A stretch of DNA of 64,000 nt from Citrus sinensis. Taxonomy: Eukaryota > Streptophyta > Magnoliopsida > Sapindales > Rutaceae. The stretch lies in NCBI RefSeq assembly GCF_022201045.2, contig NC_068558.1, positions 43,737,001 through 43,801,000 of the forward strand. Direction: 5' to 3'. The first letter of the stretch is position 1. Each line of letters starts with the position of its first letter. Made by a program: the position numbers and the translations under genes. The notes beneath the pieces are model-generated. The model saw only the letters and a list, made by a program, of their open reading frames with translations. It had not been told where the DNA came from and did not search any database. Shown here one piece after another: positions 1 through 10,400 of this stretch.

Positions 1-1036
1 ATAGTGTGCATTGGTGCATACGTTGGCGTGGTCTTTGGCAGCATCCAAATTGGGTTAGTCATTGCGGTATGTATATGCTCTCTGCTCTGCTACAGGCATC
101 TCAAGTTCTTTCACTGCAGTTAATATTGTCAATTGGCCCCAATTTTTTTGTGCAAAAATGTAGATATCAATTTCTGTGCTGAGGGTACTTCTGTTTGTGG
201 CAAGGCCGAGGACTTCAGTTCTTGGTAACATTCCAAATTCGAGAATATACAGAAACATTGAACACTACCCAAATGCAAACAATGTTACGGGGGTTCTCAT
301 TCTTAAGATTGATGCTCCTATTTACTTTGCCAATGCAAGCTACTTAAGAGAAAGGTATTACTATAACTAAAAACTATGCGACACTCTATATATATAGATT
401 AAGACACATACATATATAGGCCTGCATTCAATGATGTTCACAACTAATATTGATCTGTCTTTATCTTAATAGGATTGCAAGATGGGTTGAGGAAGAGGAA
501 GATAAGTTGAAAGCTTCAGAGGAATCCAGCTTACACTATGTTATACTGGATATGGGCGGTGAGCGTTGGATTCAGAGATCTTCTTATCAAAATCTTGCGT
601 TTATTTCTCGAAAACTATGAAAATTACAACTTTAATTTCTGACTTTATTTATGTTTTTTTGGGGGGATTTTTATCACAGCTGTTGGTAACATTGACACTA
701 GTGGCATCAGCATGCTTGAGGAAGTTAAGAAAACTCTTGATAGAAGAGAGCTCAAGGTACATTAATTTTTGTTCTACATATTTAGCTATTTGAAGACAAT
801 AGACATGGGTTTGCACTAATTTTGTCTTTCCCATCTCCCATTATTTTTAGCTTGTGCTAGCAAATCCTGGAGCTGAGGTGACGAAGAAGCTTGACAAATC
901 CAAGTTCATTGAAAATATGGGCCAAGAATGGATATATCTGACAGTAGGGGAGGCTGTTACAGCATGCAATTTCAGGCTTCATACTTGCGAACCAAATCCT
1001 GAGAAAGCAGAATCAGAGCCATGTGACAACGTATAA
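1..1036 (+). CDS. Sulfate transporter, SULTR3 type, C-terminal part (partial, 5' end outside window)
   Basis: Proton-coupled sulfate/anion transporter of the SLC26/SulP family; only the last 201 residues lie here. Exons are 1-66, 164-354, 473-558, 680-756 and 851-1036, all with GT-AG borders and continuous frame. The first exon is the end of the last membrane segment (IGAYVGVVFGSIQIGLVIA). The next exons hold the linker LLFVARPRTSVLGNIP, typical of plant SULTRs, then the cytosolic STAS domain. The STAS core reads YVILDMGAVGNIDTSGISML and contains the Ser/Thr region that is critical in plant SULTRs. The protein ends TCEPNPEKAESEPCDNV. Group 3 is inferred from the linker and STAS wording; the exact member (3;1, 3;3, 3;4) cannot be told from this part. 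Group 3 proteins are often plastid or plasma-membrane anion transporters. A 3' UTR probably follows to about 1300. Confidence 0.9.
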
Positions 1037-1835
1037 ATCCATATTTAACATTACTTTTCTCTGCAATCGCTCAATTACTTTTTATCTATTCTAGGGAAAC
1101 TATGTCTCTGTCGCTTGATGTAATTATGATGCAACATAATGTATGCATCGGAATTAACTAAACAGTGACGAGTCACATTTAGTTTGAGGTTGATGTTATA
1201 ATGTTATATTGAAGTTGGAGGTATTTTTCTCCTTCCAACACTATGTATTGTACAATAATAGAAGTCATATGCCAAATTTTGGCAGATTGCTATTTGCTTC
1301 ATCATAACAAAGTTGAATTAACGGGGGCGAGGGCAATCCATAAACTAACGATTCTTTAATTTACAATATAACTATATAAGAGTATCATAAAAAAACTTTT
1401 CTAATTTATCTCTTTAAATACTTATTTACTTACTTATATGATAAATAGAATAGTGAAAAAATTAGTCATTTTTTAAAAGAATTTTCATATTAAAAACAAG
1501 TTTATATTATTTAAATCATGTCAAGAATGAGAATATAAAAAATAATAAAATAATAAATTGAAGGCTCCAAAAGACTCTTCAAATGAGATTGTCCTTTAAA
1601 GAGTATTGTGGAACACTTTTTACTTTTGTATCTCTTCAGATTTTAAATGATGAGTAAAATCTTCTTTGAAGAATTTTTTAGTAATGCTCTAATCAATATA
1701 TGAGTAACTCTTCTAATTTTACAAAATATATAAAGATTGTTAAAAATTATAAGATAAGTTTTAAAACCAATTTAATAAGTATAGGAGGTTTTTTTTTTTT
1801 TGAAAAAAATCCAGCAATTACCCAAAAAAGAATAA

Positions 1836-2814
1836 TCTATATATCTATATATTTATATAAAGTTGGGACTACAAGAAGTGATGTGGCGTCACCATTTCTC
1901 ATCTTTATATATTCTTTATTATCTAATAAATATAGAAATTTTCTTTTAGATTTGGCTTTTCATCTTCTCATAATTAATTTGACTATTATTACACAATTAA
2001 TATGTAACAATTCATCAAAAGACCCAATATCTTCTCTAATTGAAACCATATTGATCATAAATTAAGCATTAAGAAATAATTTATAAACATTTTTAATCAC
2101 TCTTCTCCTCTGCCTCACCTTAATTTACAAATATCAACAAAAAATATGATATCCCACGTAAACATAAACACAACATAAACGAACAGAAAGTAGCAATGAC
2201 TCTAAAATATGTGTTTTTTATTTTAGCCCTTACTTGCCTGATCATGGCAAATATTGCAAATGCAACCAGCAGGAATGATCGCCTCAACAACAATATGAAA
2301 CCAGTCTACAATCTTGCAACAAGACTTGAAGGTAGTGGAGTGCTGGAATGCATTAATGGAGTTGAAATCATGTTCAAATGATATTTTTATATTCTTCTTT
2401 AATAATCAGGTTGATATTTGCCCTGATTGTTGTCGCGCTATTGATATCATCACTCGTAATTGCTGGCCTGCAATGCTCACCTCTCTTGGATTCACTGCCG
2501 AAGAAGGGAACATACTGAGAGGCTACTGTGATGTATCTTCTGCTCCTTCTCTAGGTGGCCTCGTGGTGATATATCATCCTCAAGTTTCCAAGGTTTTGGC
2601 TTAGATAAGGTGCATCGATTGCACTTCTATTTCCGTGGTGTTAATTTAGCTAATGCAATTTTAAATAATTAAAAAAGTCTTTTTGGTTTTAGCTTTAATT
2701 TTTTTTTGGAAGTCTTGCCTCTTAATTGAATAGAATAAATCATTAAAAGTATAATAATAAAAAAATACTAAATTCTTTTTTCAAAGCCGCGCAAAGCGCG
2801 GTTTTATTCCCTAA
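1836..2814 (+). mobile_element. Non-autonomous Helitron carrying an EC1-like gene
   Basis: The 5' end is A|TC at 1835/1836, followed by a segment (about 1855-1930: AAAGTTGGGACTACAAGAAG, then TGATGTGGCGTCACC) that recurs almost unchanged at 2824-2895. The 3' end has a GC-rich hairpin CCGCGC-AAA-GCGCGG at 2788-2802, about 8 bases before CTAA|T at 2811-2815. TC start, a hairpin 5-12 bases before CTRR, and insertion between A and T are the defining Helitron signals. The 979-bp element has no Rep/helicase, so it needs an autonomous partner. Its only gene-like content is the EC1-like gene at 2196-2604. The exact 5' base is less certain than the 3' end. Confidence 0.7.
2196..2604 (+). pseudogene. 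EC1-like egg-cell-secreted cysteine-rich protein, frameshifted copy inside a Helitron
   Basis: EC1 proteins (Prolamin-like, ECA1 gametogenesis-related family) are secreted from the egg cell and activate sperm during double fertilisation. The ATG at 2196 opens a secretory signal peptide (MTLKYVFFILALTCLIMANI) and a short spacer ending NLATRLEG, but this frame stops at 2381. The mature domain continues in another frame from about 2320 to 2604: ECWNALMELKSCSNDI, then CPDCCRAIDIITRNCWPAML, TSLGFTAEEGNILRGYCD. All six family cysteines (CW, SC, CC, CW, YC) are present, plus one extra in CPDCC. The break lies between RLEG and ECW, about 2322-2336. EC1 genes normally have no intron and no splice signals fit here. 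It is therefore a disabled copy, or a sequencing indel in a live gene. Confidence 0.75.
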
Positions 2815-2858
2815 TATATATATAAAGCTGGGACTACAAGAGATGATGTGGCATCACC

Positions 2859-3661
2859 ATTTCTCATCTTCTTATATTCTCTGTTATCTAATAAATTGGT
2901 TGAGATTAAAAAATAATTACATTACAAAAAATTAAAAATATAAAATAATTATTAAATTACAAAGGATTACATGTCTCTTCCCCTTTCTATTTAAATTCAA
3001 CAATATGTAACTATTAATATTAATTAATTATAAGTCTTGAAACATTTATTTATTTTATTATGCCAACAATTAAACTTTAGTGGCTTAAAATACATCAATT
3101 AATTAATATAGGAAGGAATGTTCATTTATCTTCTCTCAACAATGTCATTAGGGCCTAATTTTAATGTCATAATCTCATATTTAATCATTCAATCTTTTGT
3201 TTAATACCTTTTGAGTTTTTCAAACTCTATAAACATTAAATATTTAAGATTTGTGTTTTCATTATTTCTCATCTTTTTATATTCTCTATTATCTAATATA
3301 TTGGTTGAGATTAAAAAATAATTACATTACAAAATATTAAAAATAAAAAATAATTATTAGATTACAAAAGATTACATGTCTCTTACTCTTTCTATTTAAA
3401 TTCAACAATATATAACCATTAATAATAATTAATTATAAGTCTAGAAACATTCATTTATTTTATTAAGTCAACAACTAAACTTTAGTGGCTTAAAATACAT
3501 CAACTAATTAATATAAGAAAGAATGTTCATTCATCTTCCCTCATCAATGCTACTAGGGCATAATTTTAATGTCATAATCTCATATTTAATTATGCAACCT
3601 TTTGTTTAATGTCTTTTGGCTTCTTCAAGCTTTATAAACATTAAGTATTTAAGATTTATTA
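2859..3661. repeat. Two diverged tandem copies of a 405-bp non-coding unit in the second Helitron
   Basis: Copy 1 is about 2859-3254 and copy 2 about 3264-3661. Shared landmarks in the same order are ATTTCTCATCTT, TTGAGATTAAAAAATAATTA, GATTACATGTCTCTT, CTTTAGTGGCTTAAAATACA, GAATGTTCATT and TAATCTCATATTTAAT. The copies differ by scattered substitutions, so the duplication is not recent. No coding potential is seen. Confidence 0.8.
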
Positions 3662-3986
3662 TGTTTGGTTTTTTTTTAGTATTTAACCAACATCTTCTTT
3701 AAAAATATTCTCGTATTTTATTTTTGACTTATTTAAATTTTTAGTATTGTGTACTTCATAGAGTGCTACTTTCTTCATGAATTGAACAATGATAAATATA
3801 GTTGGATGATAAGAGTTAGACTTTTTAGGATGTGGGAGTCTGTTAATACCAAAAAGAATGAATAATTGATTAGTGTGAACATGATTTTTATTGATGAAAA
3901 TGTTGTATAAAAATTCATTCTCCCATTATTTTCTCTAATTTTTTCCCAATTGTTTTACACTTAATGTAGCATTTTTTTTTTCGTAG

Positions 3987-4455
3987 GAAAATCTAATGCA
4001 TGCAACAATTAGAAAAAATTTAGTGACAAGGTTTAGACACTTGTTGAGTGATGGTTCTTTGTACAATGTTAAGAATTTAAAAGTTGTTTCAACTACAGGC
4101 GAGTACAGATCACTTTCAAATCAGTATAGGATTATTTTCTTGGTTATAAGTTCGCTTAAGAGTTTAAAAGAAGGAATTGTTAAGATTTCGATCAATAGAT
4201 TCCAATTCATATCTCTGAATTTGATTGATATACGTGTGAATAATAGCACAATCCTCTCAAGTTTTTTATTATTATTAATGTTTGTTTCTTTAAGTGTATG
4301 TTAGAAATTATTGATCCTTATATTTTAACATGTTTATGTTATTTTTCTATAATATTACAGATATTCTTGGAAGTTTATGTGGTGTGTGTGATATTGAGAT
4401 CGTTGGAACTGGTTGGAAAAAAATATATAAAAGTTCTAACAAATTAGTAAGTTAA
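3987..4455 (+). pseudogene. RPA large-subunit-like (DUF223, OB-fold) fragment within the Helitron
   Basis: After an acceptor TCGTAG at 3981-3986, the frame reads ENLMHATIRKNLVTRFRHLL, SDGSLYNVKNLKVV, EYRSLSNQYRIIFL and LIDIRVNNSTILS. This is the wording of DUF223/replication protein A-like proteins that plant Helitrons carry in many copies. A second exon from 4361 continues ILGSLCGVCDIEIVGTGWKK and stops at 4455; the joining intron would run from about 4260 to 4360. Upstream and downstream OB domains are missing. It is a relict of a Helitron accessory gene, or a captured host gene, and probably not functional. Confidence 0.65.
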
Positions 4456-4917
4456 ATATAATTTAAAATTTATCAACAACTACAAAAGGTATAAGGTCTG
4501 TACACTTACACTATACACATTAATATATATTTTTAAAATTAACAAAAAAATAATTAATTTTTATAAATAACATTAGTCTTATAAGACTGCCTCATCTTTA
4601 AAAAAATAATTTATATTTTTTTATCAATTTTATCAAATATAAAATAATAATAATAATAATATTAAATTATTTTTTTAAAGTCGCGCGCGGTTTTATTTAC
4701 TAGTTTATAAATAAATAAAAGGTCAAGATCAAAGATTCAAAATCCAGCCTTTTTTCAAAACGCTGAAACGTCATCGTTTCTCATTGATTTTCGTCTCCCT
4801 AACCGAGCTCGTCGCTTCGCCCCCTTAAATCATTTCTTGAGCGTCCAATACTAGCACGGTGAAGTGCAGTATGGCAGCAGTTGAGTAGTGTTAACGATCG
4901 GTCTTCAAATCAATTAC

Positions 4918-6471
4918 ATGGCTCCTCCCAAGAAATCAAAATCCAAGAAAACAAAAAAAGTAACGAAGAAGCTGAAAAAGAGTAAAAGCACAAGTGCAGC
5001 TCCAAAAGACCCCAATTCGAGTGATTCCGATTGGTGGCCCAGTTTCTGGGCAAAGAATTCTTCAACTCCAGGTAAATTCCCATCAGCTTATTGGCTATTT
5101 GTTAATACCCATTTGCAAATCACTCATTTTTCCATTTGTAACTTGTTATTCTAACCCATTCATTCTTGGATCGTAGAACGAACACATTTTCTGAAAATGT
5201 TCAAAAATAAATAAACAAATAAATAAATAAGATGTTGATATTAATAGTGATAAAGAAAAATGCTAAAGAGGGGAGCCAGTGAGCGTTGGCAATTTAGAAC
5301 GAATTAAGTTTGGGCTAGGGATCAAGTAAAATAAAAGAGGGCATTTGATTGAATATGAAGTTTTCTTTTGAGATGAAATGGCTAGTTTAATTACATTGTG
5401 TAACTTAAACTCACAGGTGCAACTATACCCTCCGATGAGGAAGAAGGATTCAAGTATTTCTTTAGGGTCTCGAAGAAGACTTTTGATTACATTTGTTCCC
5501 TTGTGAGAGAGGATCTCGTGTCAAGGCCACCGTCTGGACTCATCAACATTGAGGGAAGGCTTCTTAGTGTTGAGAAACAAGTCGCAATTGCTTTGAGAAG
5601 GTTAGCATCTGGTGAATCCCAAGTCTCTGTTGGAGTTGCATTTGGTGTTGGCCAGTCCACAGTTTCACAGGTGACTTGGAGATTTATTGAAGCATTGGAA
5701 GAACGTGCCAAGCACCATCTCAAGTGGCCTGATTCTAATAGAATGGAGGAAATCAAGTCGAAATTTGAAGAATCATTTGGATTGCTGAATTGCTGTGGAG
5801 CCATCGATGCAACGCACATCATCATGACACTTCCAGCTGTGCAAACCTCAGATGATTGGTGTGACCAAGAGAACAATTACAGTATGCTGGTGCAGGGAAT
5901 TGTTGACCATGAGATGAGATTTATTGATATTGTCACGGGTTGGCCTGGGGGCATGAATGTGTCTAGACTATTGAAGTTTTCAGGATTTTTTAAACTCTGC
6001 GAAGCTGGCCAGCGTTTGAATGGAAATGTAAGAATTTCATCTGAAGAAGTGGAGCTGAGAGAATATATAGTCGGTGGGGTTGGGTACCCTCTTCTTTCGT
6101 GGCTTATAACTCCATATGAAACTAACGGCCTTTCGGCTTCAATGCCTACTTTCAATTCTTTGCATGAAGCCACAAGGTCGCTTGCTGTGAAGGCATTCTT
6201 GCAGTTAAAGGGTGGTTGGAGAATCCTGAGCAAGGTCATGTGGAGACCTGATAAGAGGAAACTGCCAAGTATTATCTTGGTTTGTTGTTTACTTCACAAT
6301 ATTATAATTGATAGTGGAGATCAGCTGCATCCTGATGTTGCTTTGTCGGATCATCATGACTCAGGGTACGGAGAGCAGTGCTGTAAGCAGGTTGATCCAA
6401 TGGGAAGAACCACGAGGGAAAACCTAGAAAAACACTTGCAGCATAATCAAGAGAAAGATCTAGTAAAGTAG
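4918..6471 (+). CDS. ALP1-like protein, domesticated PIF/Harbinger transposase (DDE_4 fold)
   Basis: Two exons, 4918-5071 and 5417-6471, give 402 residues. The ATG at 4918 starts MAPPKKSKSKKTKK, a Lys-rich, probably nuclear-targeting, N terminus. A helix-turn-helix region (about residues 105-145, RRLASGESQVSVGVAFGVGQ) precedes the nuclease-like domain. The first catalytic Asp is kept (GAIDATHI, residue 182). The second (normally HDSR after WPG) is Val in WPGGMNVSR, residue 233. The Glu before the LKxxWRI motif is Lys in AVKAFLQLKGGWRIL, residue 310. The loss predicts no transposase activity. Arabidopsis ALP1, a domesticated PIF transposase with lost catalytic residues, associates with Polycomb repressive complex 2; a similar chromatin role here is inference. 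Alternative: another Harbinger-derived nuclease-like paralogue. No flanking Harbinger TIRs were seen. Confidence 0.88.
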
Positions 6472-7438
6472 CCATTTCCTCAATTTATGACCACTCATCT
6501 CAGCTGGGTTGTTGGCATATATGTTATTTTTCTGCTGTGGGAAAAGTTTTGAATTTAACCCAAGTTATTTTATGTAAACGTCTAACGTACATTGTTGTGA
6601 CTCTGTGAATTAAGAGAATTTTATTAATGATGCTCTGCGTCTAAAAGAGCCTCGTTCCGACAAATATTGGGAGGATCTTGATCTTCTTCTTCTGCCGGTT
6701 ATTTCTCTTCGTAATAAGTGTTCGGGCCCTATATCACCTGGTTTTTGGTGTTCGCCCCTCGCATTGCAGTAAATTAAAATGCTCCGGTACATACAACAAA
6801 TTTTTATGGCGTGTTTATTTAAAAGATGCGCATGAAAAGTGTTGAAGTCCCCGATTATTATGCATCATGGAAATCAGGACACCAAATTTTTCCGTCAGTG
6901 ACTCGGGCGCTGCTATCAATTTCTACACAAATCCACATGTTAATTTTCCCCACTTTTCTCTGAAACTAAGAAAGCCCAGAGTACTATGAAAGAATTAAAA
7001 AACATAAAACATTCATTTTCAAAATGGCAAGCAGCACACATATTAGAACTGGAGGCTTTTAAGGCATGGACAAATTAAATGGAGACAATACCAATAGTTA
7101 TCGCCTTTAAGACACTAGTTTTACGTCGAGAACCAAATTATATCTGTAAAAACAAAGGCAACCCAGAAACTTTAGAAAAGGAAAAAAAAAATCAAAATCA
7201 AAAGATAAGAAGCTCAATAAATATAGCTTCTTTGATTACATGAAGCCTGGCATGTACAGCAAGAAAAGGCGGTGCTACCACCTACGTAAATAAGATTTGG
7301 GGGGAAAAAAAAAAGCTCTAAGATATAAAAACTTGGAGGTCCTAAAATATCACTAGGAAGGGAAACTTATAGACAATGCAACTTATGTCCGAATGCTTCA
7401 AACTATGCTACTTATGTGCCGCTGAAAACAATTAAGAC
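6472..7438. other. Convergent 3' UTRs and short spacer
   Basis: This gap separates the ends of the ALP1-like gene (+) and the NET1 gene (-). It probably holds both 3' UTRs. No frame in it resembles a known protein and no repeat is evident. Confidence 0.6.
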
Positions 7439-10400
7439 TCAATCTCCTCTAGTAGGAGGCTGCACACATGCACAGAAATGTGCCTTCTTTCTCTTCTGGT
7501 TGGATCTCAACCCACCATAACCATAAAGATAGTCCCGCAAGAGAACTCTTGTTTTTCTCTCTGTGATTCTGGTTCTTCCTCTACTTTCCTTCTCATCATC
7601 AAGTCTCAGCAACAGAAACTGCAATTTCTGAACCTCCAACTGCAATCGCCCAATTTTTTCAGATACTCTTCGTGCCTGCTCTGAAACCTTACGCCTCCTC
7701 ATACTGCCACTGTCATCTGACTCTGTTGCAGATTTTCCGTCAAAGGACAATGATAAGTCTTCGATATTTGTTAACAATTTCCGATTGACATCAAGCAGCT
7801 TCATGATGGCCTCCTCAGCTTCTTCCAGCTGCTCCTTAACAGTATCATATTCAATTCCTTTTCTCTTTATTCCCTTCTCTGAAGTCTCAACCTTCTTCTT
7901 TAGATCTTGCACGGTAATTTGAAGGTTTGTTAACTTTTGTGCATCAGAATCAAGTCTTTCAAGAATTTTCCTCTGGCTTCCTTCTTTCTGAGACCCTGAA
8001 TATCTCTTAGAGATCTCTAATTTGTCCACCCCCAACTCCTTCTCAACCAGTGATTCTATAGTGGGATTTTTACTCTTCTGTTGTTTCACTGCTTTGACCT
8101 CATGGTAGTCAGTTGGTGTGCGGGCCACCTTCTGAGACTTTGCAACTTTCAGGTCGATGCTGCCACCATGGTCAGCAGTTTCCCATAACTCGAGCATCTG
8201 ATCATCAGCCTCCATAGTTCCTCTCCTGCTTAACCCATGTGATGAACACTCAGACACTTGATCAAGCATAATGTCTTTTGTCATTACTTCATCCCCCTCT
8301 TCAGAGATTTCAGGTGTTCGTTTCTGTAATTTGAGATTGTCACTAGGTCCATCATGTGGTTCCTCCTGTTCATATTTCCTACCAACACGCTTGCTTGTCT
8401 GACCACTTTCTTGACGCAAGTTGCTTCTACATTTTAACTCTTCAATCTGTCTCATTGCAACCTCTAATTTGGAATTGGCATTCAAGGTTTCCAGCATAGC
8501 AAGACTCTCCTTTTCTATAATTGCCTTCTCAATAGCTTTAACTCTCATTTGCAAATCTGTAAAACCATCCAGCACCGTGGCAATTTGATCTTCACTTGTT
8601 TCTTGACAGCCTTCAGCTTGCATGTGACTTACCAAATCAGGATCCTGGCACAAGCGAAATACAATGCATGAGGTACTGATAATATTCAAAAGCAAGCAAT
8701 ATTAAATAGGGCATGGTCGAAGAATAAGCAACTTGTTTATCAGAAGTTAGACCAAATATTGGTTTCTGATAAGATCCTAACAAGAAGCATTTTAACTTTT
8801 TAACAGGGTCATGATATGATAAATTATAATTGTTTTTATGATAAATGTGATAATGAGGCCTTGATTAAGGTAAAACTAAAGTAAAAACCTATATTTTCAA
8901 CAGGCTCGTAAGGCAACTGACAGAAATCTCTTTAGGCTAATAGAACTCAGGAACAACTGCAAAATCAAGCAGAGATTCTACCAAAACTGTCAAATGGAAA
9001 AGGCAGATTGTTGTAGAAGACCACGCCAACAGGCAAATATGGATGCAAAGAACTGAAAGAGCCAACACTAAGACATATTTTCAAGGGAAAAGATTTACCT
9101 TAAAAATAATAGTAGTAGTATTGGTAGTAATAATAATAATAATAATAATTAAAAAGAAAAAAGAAAACAGCTAGGTAATAGTAATAATAATAATAAAGAA
9201 AATAAAATAACAAAGGAGATATATTGGAAAGTACAGATATAAATTGGAAGTAAAAAATTAAGATGTAATAAACCATCAAGGTTAAATGAGAAAAGATTAT
9301 GGCACCATCTCAATAGTACGAAATCGGTACTTGGACAATAGACATTACCTTTACTTCGTCATTGTCAGCTTTGTGAAGAAGAGTATGATTCTCCAGAGAT
9401 CTTATACTGTCCTTCAAAGAAATGACAGCCGGGATTGATGCAGCCAAATGAGCTTTTAATCCTCCATTTTCACACTCCAAGGCATTAGCTTTTTCTTTCA
9501 ACTGGTTGATCTCAATATCATTGGAATTACTTCTGTCTTCAAGATTCTCACATGCTCTGGAGAGCTCATGCGCCTTTTCATTACGCAATACTTCACAGAC
9601 CGAGGAGATTTGCAGTTCACTGAATAATTCTGTAGCCTGAGTCTCCCATAATCCAGCATGCTTTCTTTCCTTTTCCAGTTCATGGTACAAACTTTCCTCT
9701 CTGTATCTGGTTCCTTCCAGTTCCTCAAGCAATTTCCCCAGTTCAGCTTCCAACTTCATATTTAACTCATGGATGCATCTGGTCTCCTTAATCTGACAAT
9801 CATAATCTTCAGTCAGTTTCCGAATCTGCTTTCCTTGATCTTCCTGTATTATCTTAGCCTCATCATACTTGCATGTCAGATCCTCCACTTTCATATGCAA
9901 CTCTGTTCTCTCATTCTGTAATGAACACAGTATCTGCTCTGCTACAAAAAGCTCTTTTTCCTTCCGAGACAACAGATCCTTTCCATTTGCAATTTCACAA
10001 TTTAATTGATCCCTAACACATCCAATTGCAACCAGTTCATTCTCTGACTTCTCTAATGACTGCTTGAGGAGCGAATTTTGCATTTGCACATCTTCTAATT
10101 TCCCATCCTTCAGCCTTACCTTCTCCTCAAGTTCATTATTGATACAACCAAGTTTATCCAGATTTTCACTCAGATCAGCTATCTTCACCAATTTCTCAGA
10201 GATGACATCCTTGAAAATATGAGAGAGATTACTTTGGGATATAGTTTCAACAAACATGACACAGTTTTCCTCTTCTAGACTATGTTTCTCTTCCTGTAAG
10301 TCCAACACTTTCTTCATCAGGGACTTTTTCTCATCAAGCACCTTGCAGTTCTGATCTTGTAAACTTTGCTGTGCCCCTTGCAATTCGGACAGTAGCATGT

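Larger units (their letters stand above)
2815..4703 (+). mobile_element. Second non-autonomous Helitron, abutting the first
   Basis: It starts directly at or a few bases before the 3' terminus of the first element; TC at 2808-2809 is an alternative 5' end. It opens with the shared Helitron 5' segment (AAAGCTGGGACTACAAGAGA at 2824-2843, then TGATGTGGCATCACC). It ends with a GC palindrome CGCGCGCG at 4682-4689, then TTTTATTTA and CTAG|T at 4700-4704. The last 40 bases match the 3' end of the first element, so both belong to one family. Contents are a 405-bp internal tandem duplication and an RPA-like fragment. No helicase is visible. Confidence 0.65.

Noticed and set aside
1700..2065. Open frame of about 120 codons on the + strand
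   Set aside because: AT-rich, no family resemblance, and it overlaps the Helitron 5' terminus.
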